In this document: piece after piece, positions 22,556-34,500 of the stretch
How the letters are laid out: each line of letters opens with the position of its first letter
Numbering within the stretch: position 1 is the stretch's first letter
Program-made: the position numbers and the translations under genes
Assembly (NCBI GenBank): GCA_024291935.2
Contig: CM044317.1
Location: 63,230,730-63,294,729 of the forward strand
Length of the DNA: 64,000 nt
Reading direction: 5' to 3'
Source of the DNA: Okapia johnstoni
Taxonomy: Eukaryota; Chordata; Mammalia; Artiodactyla; Giraffidae
The notes under the pieces: model-generated
The model's database searches: none
Told to the model about the DNA's origin: nothing
What the model saw: the letters and a program-made list of their open reading frames with translations, nothing else

Positions 22556-25500
22556 GTAAGTCTTGGAGGAAAAGAGAGAGGAAAATTTGGCAAAGGAAAG
22601 GGGGTATGAGTATCTCTCTGTGAGGATGTGCTTCTGTGGGTGAATGAAAATGTATCTGAAAAGTCTGGATTGGTGAGAGAGTGACTTCATAACTCTTTGT
22701 ATTGTAGGATTCAAGAGAGGTCACTGGTGGAGATTCTTTTAGCTTCTTTAAAGATCCTAGATACACAGAAAAAAAATCTAGGAATTATGGAATCTGGGGT
22801 TTGAAAGAAATCATAAAGTATCTCTCCAGGATGCTTGTAAAAAAGGACTGTCTACCAAAATCTAAGCATTCTCAGTGCTTGTATGGCTTGGTTTCGAGTC
22901 CCTACCCAGGCCAGTGCTGAAGTGATAAACTGCCTGCTTCACCTGGGACTGTCCCGACTAAGCATGGCGTCCTGAGGAACTTCTCAGTCCGAGGCAAATC
23001 AGGAGAATTCTTTGCTATACAGGCCACCCCAAGTACATGCCATTTTATCCAGATCTCTTTTTAAATGTGGTAACCAATGACCCAGGAATTTTCTGACCAT
23101 CCTCTTATAGCTAAGATTCAGATCTCATCATTGAATCCAGATTTCTATAGGTTCTTGCTTCCAGGGTTACATAATCACAGGGTCAACAAAACTATAGTGC
23201 TAGAAGGGACTTGAGAAAACATCTAATATAATCCGCTTGTTTTTTAAATAAGGGGACTAAGCCATGGAAAATTAATTTGCTTAGCATTTCTCTGGCTGTA
23301 ACACTCTCTGACTCTTACCTTTCCTCCATCACTATGCTTCAGCCACGTGGCCTCGTCAACTCCAGTGCTGCTCCCTTGGCCCAGATGGCTTCTTCCCTAA
23401 GTCCTCCTTAGTCTTTGCTGGCTGTCTTCACATCTTTTAGGAATCAGCTTCCATAGAACTCGATCATAACTGCCTGCTCTTTCCTTTATAGTACTTAAGG
23501 TCATTTATAATTGTATAGAGGCTTACAGACTTATATTTAACGTTTGACTCTCCCACTAAAGTGCAGGTCCCCAGAGTACAGGGACCGTTTGAGTTTTGAA
23601 CACCACTATATACTTAATGCCTAGCACAGTGCTATCAGCTATTTACTGAATAAAGAATTAATTAATTAATTAATGGCAGTACAGGAGACACAGTCTAGAC
23701 CTTTTGAATCTAGTTAATCCTCAACATGGGGGCTTCCTTGGTGATTCAGTGGTAAACAATTATCTGCCAATTGCAGGACATGCAGGTTCATTACTGGGCT
23801 GAGATCCCCTGGAGATCCGCTAGAGATCCCCTAGACAAGGAAATAGCAACCCACTCCAGTATTCTTGTCTGGTAAATCCCATGGACAGAAGGAGCCTGGC
23901 GGGCTACAGACCATGGGGTTGCAACAGAGTTGAACACAACTTAGTGACTAAACAATGACAACAATCCTCAAAACAATTTGCTGAGATGCCTCCTGATTAG
24001 TCAGCAAACATTAAATGAATGCCATTCAATATACGTATGTGGCAAAAGCTTGTAGCTATTATTTGGCTTTTAAAAATATGAAGTATAATCTTCAAGTCTG
24101 AAGAATAAGATATCAATTAATATTTAATGTGAGAAGTCTTCACAAAACCCAAAATTAAAACATTGTTTATAAATTACTGTTTTTAACTACAATTTATTTA
24201 AACTTCAGGGATATGATTTGCTGGATTCTACTTGAATTGCTGATATAAACTTCTTGTCACAGTTCCCTGGGTTAAATAACAAGCAAGAATTTACAAACTT
24301 TGATAAAATGTCAAAAAAGCTCACTATAAATACTTGAAAGTTCACAATTAAAAATGAATACAAAACATAAAATGGGAAAATTTCTTTTACTGAATTATTT
24401 TATAACTGACATTACTAAATTTATAACTGACAAACTAAATTTAATTTAGTTTCCAAATGCTAAGTCTCTGAGGTAATAAATGAATACTGTCCATAATATT
24501 CACTATTACTTTCTAAGTGCTTTATAGCCTGTAGTTAAAAATGGCTCATTAAAGATGAACTAAACTCCATATCTTATACACAGCTCTTATTTGACAACCA
24601 TGAAAGCTATTTTTTATTGCAGTTAAAAGTTTTGACTAAAATACAAAATTGGTTTTCTTATTGTTGAATAAAAAGCCTGCAAAAAAGACTGCTTCCTTCT
24701 TTTCTGCCAGTCATAACATTTCTGTTCATTTATAAAAATAGCAATTTTTGGAGAAAGAATAAGATATTCCTCACATATAATATTTGTAAACTATCCTGCA
24801 CATTGGTTGTGCATATAATTTACCTATTTTTCTTTGACATTCTTAAGATCCATTAGATAAATACAGATATTAAAGAAAATTAAATAACTAGGGCAAGTTA
24901 AAGATAGTAAGGATTTATTGGACATCCATTTTGTTTCACTATAATAAGGAAGGAAATATATTAAAACAACAAACAAAAACCTACTTTCAGCCCTGGAAGA
25001 ACCTACTGCAGTTGCTGAATGAGAAATACGTAATGTACACAATTACACTGCAGTGTACCAGTGATCTCAGAAAGGCCCAGTCCACACTGAGGAAGAACAG
25101 TTTCAGAAATAACCTGAGTGGTAAGTCTTTGAGGATTAAGTGTATTTTAAATCATTTCTTGAGAAAAATATATATAGGACACAGCAAGCAAAGGCTCTCA
25201 AGTCAGACAGCGATGAGATGAAAGGGATATTTGGTGGATTTACCTTGCTGGCCAGACATTCTAACTGAACTAATTATTAGAAATGAAAATGGAGAGATAC
25301 AGTGTTTATCCACCAGAGAGGTAATTTATGCAAGTCCTCACAATGGACAGAGGAATTTCTGTCTCACCTGAGAGCAGTTTGACAGGCATTTTGGGTTCTT
25401 CAGTAGTAAATTTCACATTGTAAAACTGGTATCTTAAAAAGCACCTCCTAGCAATTATGTGTGAAATGTAATGAATAAATGAGAGATTAAAGATTAATTA

Positions 25501-28500
25501 ACGAATCAATAGAGAAGTTAGAGGCAGCTTCACTAACTCAGTTACGAAATAAAAAGCTACAGCAGTGTTTTTAACAGAAAAGGACAAAAAATATTAGAGT
25601 ACATCACATTTTAATAAAAGTGAGTAACATCAGATGACATTTTCCTCTCCATTTGTATGTGTGGGGGTGGGTTGGGGTTGCAATATGAAATGTATTTCTT
25701 GTAGGTCTAAAAACACTAAAGTATATAACTGGTTTAGAAAATGTGAAAAGAGAACTAATCTTAAAAGAGTCAGCTGGATTTAAAAATCAAGTTGGATTTG
25801 ATGAGGGGTAGAAAAGGGGGATGAAAAAGAAGTTATGTTAAAAGAATGAAAAATAAACTTAGTCACTTTTAAATATATAACTGACAGATTCTGATCTGAA
25901 ATAAAAAGTGAAAAATGTAGCTGATGTAGAACATGTATCTTGCTGTGTTTTTCTTTAATAAGTTAAATATTCATATCATATTGAAGGAATTTCTTAAAAA
26001 GTTCTAGGATAAGTTATTCTTGGCAGTGGTAAAAGTTACTGAGTTTTTCCACTAAAGATCTCTCAAGTCTTCAGGCTGTTGAAGTTTCCTAAAAACCCAC
26101 TGAATATGTATGAAATATTTCTTCAAATGCTTTAGACAGGGATATTATCTGGAATTTTCTCTTTTTGGATAGATATGATCATCTTTCTGAAATGCTGACC
26201 AAGGTCTTAGATAAGCGTCCTGAAAATGCTGTGGACATCATTGAATATATTAGCCAAGAAGTCAAGATGGAACATTTTAGTAAAAAATTAGATACACTCC
26301 AAAATGAGAATGAGATCCTTCCAACCTATGAAATAGCAGAGAAGCAGAAAACTCTTTTTCTTCAGGGAAATTTAGAAGGTGCTGACCAAGAACTGGAAGA
26401 TGAAATAGTAAGTCACTCCTATAAATTTGAATAGGTCAATCTTACAGGTTTTTTGGCATGAATGGGGTGTGGCTTTAAATTCATATGCACTGCCTTTTTA
26501 TAGCTTACTAAATAGTATTTGCAACCTCATTTTCACACCACTCATTTCCTTGGTTAGAGTTTCTTTTGTTTTCACATTGTGATTTAGTATTTCACAGATT
26601 TAGCTATTTTATGTTTGTGGGGCTAAACTCCTTGGTATCAGTGAAAATGGTTTCTTCATCTTTTGTATTCTCCAAAATGCCTGGGACAGCCAGAGTGTAT
26701 AGCTGTTTTTTATTGAATATTTGTTGAATGAATGAATAAATTGCACATAATTTAAAATTTGGCTTTAAATCAAGATGCATATTTTCCCCGTTAATTTACT
26801 GGAAAAGTAAAAAAGAGCTTCTAATGTCATTTGCATTTTCTTTCAAGGCTACTTCTTCATATTGTATCTTGACAGTATGAATATTATGTCAATGAGACAT
26901 AATAGGAGAGAAATAAAATCTTTCTTTTAATCCCCAAAGATGAATTGTTGAAAATATTTACACAGAATGTTGGTGACAGAGATCAAAAGCTATCATTCAA
27001 GAATGAAATCAGCTGTATTACAGAAATTTTACCTTCAAATATTTCCAATCAGTATCCGCTTTCTTTCCTAAATTGCCTGCATACTGGCAATTTATTCTAC
27101 TGAGTAATTTATACTGTACATCTACTGAGCTTCTATGTTCCATTCAGTTCAGTTCACTTCAGTCGCTCAGTCGTATCCGACTCTTTGCAACCCCATGAAT
27201 CGCAGCACGCCATGCCTCCCTGTCCATCACCAACTCCCGGAGTTGACTCAAACTCATGTCCCTCGAGTCGGTGATGCCATCCAGCCATCTCATCCTCTAT
27301 CGTCCCCTTCTCCTCATGCCCCCCATCCTTCCCAGCATCAGGATCTTTTCCAATGAGTCAACTCTTTGCATGAGGTGGCCAAAGTATTGGAGTTTCAGCT
27401 TCAACATCAGTCCTTCCAGTGAACACCCAGGACTGATCTCCTTCAGGATGGACTGGTTGGAGCTCCTTGCAGTCCAAGGGACTCTCAAGTGTCTTCTCCA
27501 ACACCACAGTTCAAAAACATTGATTCTTCAGTGCTCAGCTTTCTTCACAGTCCAACTCTCACATCCATATATGACTACTGGAAAAACCATAGCCTTGACT
27601 AGACGGACCTTTGTTAGCAAAGTAATGTCTCTGCTTTTTAAAATGCTGTCTAGTTTGGTCATAACTTTCCTTCCAAGGAGTAAGCATCTTTTAATTTCAT
27701 GGCTGCAGTCACCATCTGCAGTGATTTTGGAGCCCCAAAAAAGTAAAGTCTGACACTGTTTGCACTGTTTCCCCATCTATTTCCCATGAAGTGATGGGAC
27801 CAGATGCCATGATCCTAGTTTTCTGAATGTTGAGCTTTAAGCCAACTTTTTCACTCTCCTCTCTCAATTTCATCAAGAGGCTTTTTAGTTCCTCTTCACT
27901 TTTTGCCATAAGGGTGGCATCATCTGCATATCTGAGGTTATTGATATTTCTCCCGGAAATCTTGATTCCAGCTTGTGCTTCTTCCAGCCCAGCGTTTCTC
28001 ATGATGTACTCTGCATATAAGTTAAATAAGCAGGGTGACAATATACAGCCTTGACATACTCCTTTTCCTACTTGGAAACAGTCTGTTGTTCCATGTCCAG
28101 TTCTAACTGTTGCTTCCTAACCTGCATACAGGTTTCTCAAGAGGCAGGTCAGGTGGTCTGGTATTCCCATCTCTTTCAGAATTTTCCACAGTTTATTGTG
28201 ATCCACACAGTCAAAGGCTTTGGCAGAGTCAATAAAGCAGAAATAGATGTTTTTCTGGAACTCTCTTTCTTTTTTGATGATCCAGCTGATGTTGGAAATT
28301 TGATCTCTGGTTCCTCTGCCTTTTCTAAAACCAGCTTGAACATCTGGAAGTTCACGGTTCATGTATTGCTGAAGCCTGGCTTGGAGAATTTTGAGCATTA
28401 CTTTACTAGCATGTGAGATGAGTGCAATTGTGCAGTAGTTTGAGCATTCTTTGGCGTTGCCTTTCTTTGGGTTTGGGATGAAAACTGACCTTTTCCAGTT

Positions 28501-31500
28501 CTGTGGCCACTGCTGAGATTTCCACATTTGCTGGCATATTGAGTGCAGCACTTTCACAGCATCATCTTTTAGGATTTGAAATAGCTCAACTGGAATTCCA
28601 TCACCTCCACTAGCTTTGTTCGTAGTGATGCTTCCTAAGGCCCACTTGACTTCACATTCCAGGATGTCTGGCTCTAGGTGAGTGATCACAGCATCGTGAT
28701 TATCTGGGTCATGAAGAGCTTTTCTGTACAGTTCTTCTGTGTATTCTTGTCACCTCTTAATATCTTCTGCTTCTGTTAGGTCCATACCATTTCTGTTCTT
28801 TATCGAGCCCATCTTTACATGAAATGTTCCCTTGATATCTCTAATTTTCTTGAAGAGATCTCTAGTCTTTCCCATTCTATTTATTTCCTCTATTTCTTTG
28901 CATTGATTGCTGAGGAAGGCTTTCTTATCTTTCCTTGCTATTCTTTGGAACTCTGAATTCAGATGGGAATATCTTTCCTTTTCTCCTTTGCTTTTCGTTT
29001 CTCTTCTCTTCACAGCTATTTGTAAGGCCTCCTCAGACAGACGTTTTGCTTTTTTGCATTTCTTTTCCATGGGGATGGTTACTGTTAGGCTATTTAAAAC
29101 TGTCTACATAGTTGCAAATTTGGAGTAATATATGTTCAAAAAAGGACACAGAGTTCAGTCAAGGAAGACAGGAGGAGTAGGGATATACCAGGTGGAACTA
29201 ATGGTAAAGAACCTGCCTGCCAGTGCAGGAGACCTAAGAGATGCGAGTTAGATATCTGGTTCAGGAAGCTCCCCTAGAGGAGGGCATGGCAACCCAGTCC
29301 AATATTCTAGCCTGGAGAATCCCATGGTAAGGGGAGCCTGGAGGACTACAGTCCATAGGGTTGCAAAGAGTTGGATACGACTGAAGCAACTTAGTAAACA
29401 CACACACAAACCCTCTAGAGCTCTGTAGCCTTCATAAGGAGACAAAAATGACACAGTGAGATATAGAATAGTCAGAAGGGACAAGTGATAGGTGTCAAGG
29501 ACTTGACATTAGCTGATATTTTCTAAAAATATCTTACTCCAAACACTTGGTTATGTAGCTGTATATAATATTGACAAGTCTGGGGACAAACAGCATGTGG
29601 GGATCAAGTATTTGTTATTTTTGCTTTTATTTCTTTTGCCTTGGGAGACTGATCTAAGAAAATCTTGCTGTGATTTATGTCCAAGAATGTTTTGCCTATG
29701 TTCTGTTCTAGCAGTTTTATGGTGTCATGACTCATATTTAGGTTGTTAAGCCATTTTGAGTTTATTTTTGTAGATGGTGTGAAGGAACGTTCTAATTTCA
29801 CTTATTTGTATGGAGCTGTCCAGCTTTCCCAAAACCACTTGCTGAAGAGATTGTCCTTTCTCCACTGTATACTATTCTTGTCTTCTTTGTTGTAGATTAA
29901 TTGACCACAGGTACACAGGTTTATTTCAAGGTGCTCTATTCTGCTTCATTGATCTATATGTCTATTTTTGTGCCAATACCATGCTGTTTTGATTTTAGTA
30001 GCATTTGTAGTATTGTCTGAAGTCTGGGAGGGTTATACCTCCAGCTTTTTTTCCCCCTCAGGATTACTTTGTCTATTCTGGGTCTTTTGTAGCTCCAAAT
30101 AAATTTTAGTGTTAATTGTTCTAGTTCTATGAAAAAGGTCATTTTTATAGGGATTGCATTAAGTCTTTGTGTTGTAAGCAGTTCTCTTATGGATAAAGTA
30201 TTAATCACACCATTTGTATTCCCAGGCAGAACACGCTCTTCCAAACATAATGGAATCAGCTTTTTATTTTGAACAAGCTGGAGTTGGCTTGGGCACAGAT
30301 GAGACTTACCGCATCTTTCTTGCCCTCAAGCAGCTTACTGACACCCACCCAATCCAAAAATGTCGTTTCTGGGGCAAGATCTTAGGTCTGGAAATGAATT
30401 ATATTGTAGCTGAAGTGGAATTCCGTGAGGGAGAAGATGAAGAGGAGGTGGAAGAGGAAGACGTACCTGAAGAGAGGGACAATGGAGATAGTGAAGCTGA
30501 TGAAGACGATGAAGGTGAATTACCAAGGCCCTTTTACAAGGCCCCACAGGCTATTCCAAAAGAAGAAAGCAGAACAGGTGCCAACAAATATGTCTATTTT
30601 GTTTGCAATGAACCAGGAAGACCATGGGTGAAGTTACCAGCAGTGACACCTGCACAAATCGTTACTGCAAGAAAAATCAAGAAGTTTTTCACTGGGCGAT
30701 TGGATACCCCCATTGTAAGCTACCCACCCTTCCCAGGAAATGAGAGTAATTACTTACGAGCACAAATTGCCAGAATTTCAGCAGGGACCCATGTCAGCCC
30801 TCTAGGATTCTATCATTTTGGTGAAGAAGAAGGAGAAGAGGAAGAAGAAATAGAAAGTGGGCGAGATAGCTTTGAAGAAAACCCTGATTTTGAAGGCATC
30901 CAAGTGACTGATCTAGTGGAATCCCTGTCCAATTGGGTTCATCATGTACAACATATCCTCCCTCAGGTAGGGGTTTTGCAATTCTCAGCCTATCAGCTAG
31001 TCAGAAAATATTTATTAAATTCTGTCTATAATGCACACAGTATATACAAGACAAAGGCCTTCAGACTGTAGACAAAAACAGAGACAATTAAAAAATCTAA
31101 ACACAAAGTAGTATATAATTGCCAAGTCGTTTAGAAAATTGGCTTTATTTTATTTGGGCTTCCCTCGTGGCTCAGATGGTAAAGAATCTGCCTGCAATGT
31201 GGGAGACCTGGATTTGATCCCTGAGTTGGGAAGATCCCCTGGAGGAGGGAATGGCAACCCACTCCAATATTCTTGCCTGGAGAATCCCCATAGACAGAGG
31301 AGCCCGGTGGGCTACAGTCCATGGGGTCACTGAAAGTCGGACACAACTGAGTGACTAAGCACACATGGAGTATTTGGCAAGTTATGGAAGAAGAAGAATT
31401 TAGGTTTAGGTGTATTGTGAAATTATTTTTATATGTTAAATATAAATGGGTACATTAATTTTGGGAAGAGTTATTTTATTCTATTTTTATTAACCAAGGA

Positions 31501-34500
31501 ACTTTTTTTGCATGAACAATAAAAGATTTCAACAAAAACAAGTGAAGTGTCATATAGTAGTTACATAGAACCTATTCTGCCAGTTTTTAATAGCACTTTA
31601 CATATAGTATCTCATTTAAAACTCACACCTGTATAAAAGACTGATATCCTTATTGTACAGATGAGGAAATTAAGGCAGAAAGTTTAGGAAATGTCACAAG
31701 GGAAACATATCTAATAAGAAACAGTTTCACATGTGAATGAGCAGAATGGATCCAGAGTCCACACTCTTAAACAATCTGTTAAACTGTCTCATTGGCAGGT
31801 AGAATATCTTCACTATACTTTGATGTAGATAAGAGATATTCTTAAATATCTCTAGATGAGTTAATTAAATGAGAAATTATAACCTCAAAACTCCATACCT
31901 AATCTTATTAAAACATTTTTGCTATTAATAATAATAGTACCTTACCATCATATAAGTTAGTAAAATGCATTATTACCTTTTTCACTAAGGTTCAAATAAT
32001 TTTAATATATAAATACCCTGTAACAATATTTTGCTTGAAATAACACAGATCAAAATAGCATTTGGTAAATATACATTGAATGAATGAATGATCAATATGC
32101 CACACAGTGGAACACCATGCAGATAATTTCTTCAATCCGAAGGAATATCCTGGTATTTTAAGGTCCTCATTAGATGGCTAGATCTTGTGGTATTTTTACC
32201 CAGGGTCGCTGTAATTGGTTCAACCCCATACAAAAAAATGAGGAGGAAGAGGAAGAAGAAGATGAAGAAAAAGAAGAAGAAAAAAGAGAAGAGCCTGACG
32301 ATATAGAACAGGAAGTGGGGCCTCCACTCTTGACACCAATCTCTGAAGATTTAGGTAATTTTACATATCCTATATATGTATGTGTGTCCATATATGTATA
32401 TATATGTGTGTGTGTGTGTACAGGCATACATAAATGTGTACGCATGTATATACGAGCATGAAAGTGAAAGTGAGGTCGCTCAGTCGTGTCTGACTCTTTG
32501 CGACCCCATGGACTGTAATCTAACAGGCTCCTCTGTCCATGAGCTGTTCCAGGCAAGAATACTGGAGTGGGTTGCCATTTCCTTCTCTAGGGGATCTTCC
32601 GGACCCAGGGATCGAACCTTGGTCTCCTGCATTGTAGGCAGACACTTTACCCTCTGAGCCACCAGGGAAGCCCGTATACATACAAGCATACCTTGGAGAT
32701 ATTGTAAGACAGATTCCAGACCACTGCAGAAAATGTGAATATTACAGTAAAATGAGTCAATATTTTTGTTTCCCAGTGCACATAAAAATTGTGTTTATAC
32801 TCTACTGCGGTCTATTAAGTGTGCAATAACATAGTATCTAAAAAATGTACATGCCTTAATTAGAACATGCTATATTGTGGGGGGATGAGAGAATTAGGTG
32901 AGGGAGATTAGGAGAGACAGATTTCCAGTTACAAGATAAATCAGTCATGGCTATGAAATGTAGAGTGTGGGGAATATAGTCCAAATAATATAAGATCTTG
33001 GCATGGTGACATGCTGCATGCTAAGTTGTTTAGTTGTGTTTGACTCTTTGCGACCCCTTGGACTGCCGCTCACCAGGCTCTTCTGACTATGAGGATTCTC
33101 CAGGCAAGAATACTGGAGTGGGTAGCCATGCCCTCCTCCAAGGGATCTTCCTGATCCAGGCATCAAACCGGGGCCTCCTACATTGCAGGTGGATTCTTTA
33201 CTGACTGAGCTATAAGAGAAACCCATATATGAATATATACACAGGTATTTCTTGCTTTTCAAAAGATCACCTTACAGAACTTTGCTTTTATGAGAGAACT
33301 ACATTAGTACCAATTTTCACTGATAGAAATTTTTTTTAAAAAGGCAAAACAAAAGTAACGTTCAGCATTCTTGCAGTGAGCAGTTATAGGGCAGCACACA
33401 CTTCAGGCTGTCAGAGCGGCACCGCCAAGCTCCTTCCCCAGGAACCACACTCAGCATCAAGTTGCCATAGCTTTGAATTGTGTTTGGAGCTTCTGTGCTT
33501 TATCTCAGTTTATCTCGGCAATCTATTGGCAAGATGCGTCCTAAGGTAATTGCCTCTTTGCTCTATGTCATTTCGGCTTACAGAAGGTTTCATAGGAGTG
33601 CTCTACTTTTGGATAGGGGGAGAAACCCTTACACACACACACATACCCTGTAGTTAAAGGTGGGAGTAAAGACTGTAATGTGGCCAGCCCCACAAAGAAC
33701 TTTCTAGGACAGAGGTTGCAGGAGTGTATTGCAGAGGGGAAACATAAGTTTGCTCTCTTACTAGAAATGCTGACAGTTATCTTTTTTTTTTTATCATACT
33801 TGTTTTGCATTCTACAGATCACAAACACATGACATAGAGTAAAATATCATGAAGTACTATTTTTTTTCCAATATACTATTGTTCTCACATTCTTCTTTTC
33901 TTCCTATTCATTTTGGAGCGTTCATGCTCCAAACTCTAGCTCTCTTTCATAATAATGATTTGGTCATCACATATTTTTCCCTCTACCACACAGGCCTCCT
34001 CTCCCTCGGTAAAACTTATTTTCTCTGTTGTTCAAATGTACACACATATATAAACACAGACAAATATATATAAACACATATTTTTTTCAAATTTAATCAT
34101 TCTACAATGTTCAAATAATACCCTCCTGATCCTGTGTTAAACAGATGTTTTAACTTTTCTACATCAAGTGTGTGTGTGTTTTAAGGTTTATAAATATAGC
34201 TTTTCTGTTACACAGTATATGCTTGTCTCTTGGGGAGTTAAATCTATTTTGAATTTCTCTTTGGTTTACAGAGATCCAGAATACATCGCCTTGGACAACA
34301 CGGTTATCCTCAAATCTCATTCCTCGATATGCGATTGCAGTCCTTAGATCCAACCTTTGGCCTGGAGCATATGCCTTTTCCAATGGCATGTAAGTATGTG
34401 ACCACTTGTAAGGCTGTTATTTTGATGATTCAACTTCTGGAAATTTTAATTTATCACTGGAATGTTAAGTTACTACTGTTTTAACTGTTCTTTGGCATGT

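Larger units (their letters stand above)
26408..30225 (+). other. RSPH4A intron 2
   Basis: 3.8 kb, mostly filled by an antisense BovB (27140-29072), a Bov-tA (29183-29405) and an antisense L1 (about 29590-30185). The stretch 26408-27139 holds a MIR-like end near 26690-26740 and no gene. Confidence 0.85.
32355..34271 (+). other. RSPH4A intron 4
   Basis: 1.9 kb crowded with repeats: a TA/TG microsatellite at about 32370-32420, two antisense Bov-tA copies, a Tigger-like piece and an older element. From 33640 to 34271 only AT-rich unassigned sequence is seen. Acceptor gtttacag|AGATCC. Confidence 0.85.

Noticed and set aside
30967..31071. Extension of the RSPH4A exon 3 frame past the donor
   Set aside because: The donor CAG|gtaggg, and the exact continuation GRCNWF in exon 4, show that this is intron.
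32174..32461. Open frame overlapping RSPH4A exon 4 and continuing to 32461
   Set aside because: Only 32204-32354 is exon. The remainder is intron with a TA/TG microsatellite.
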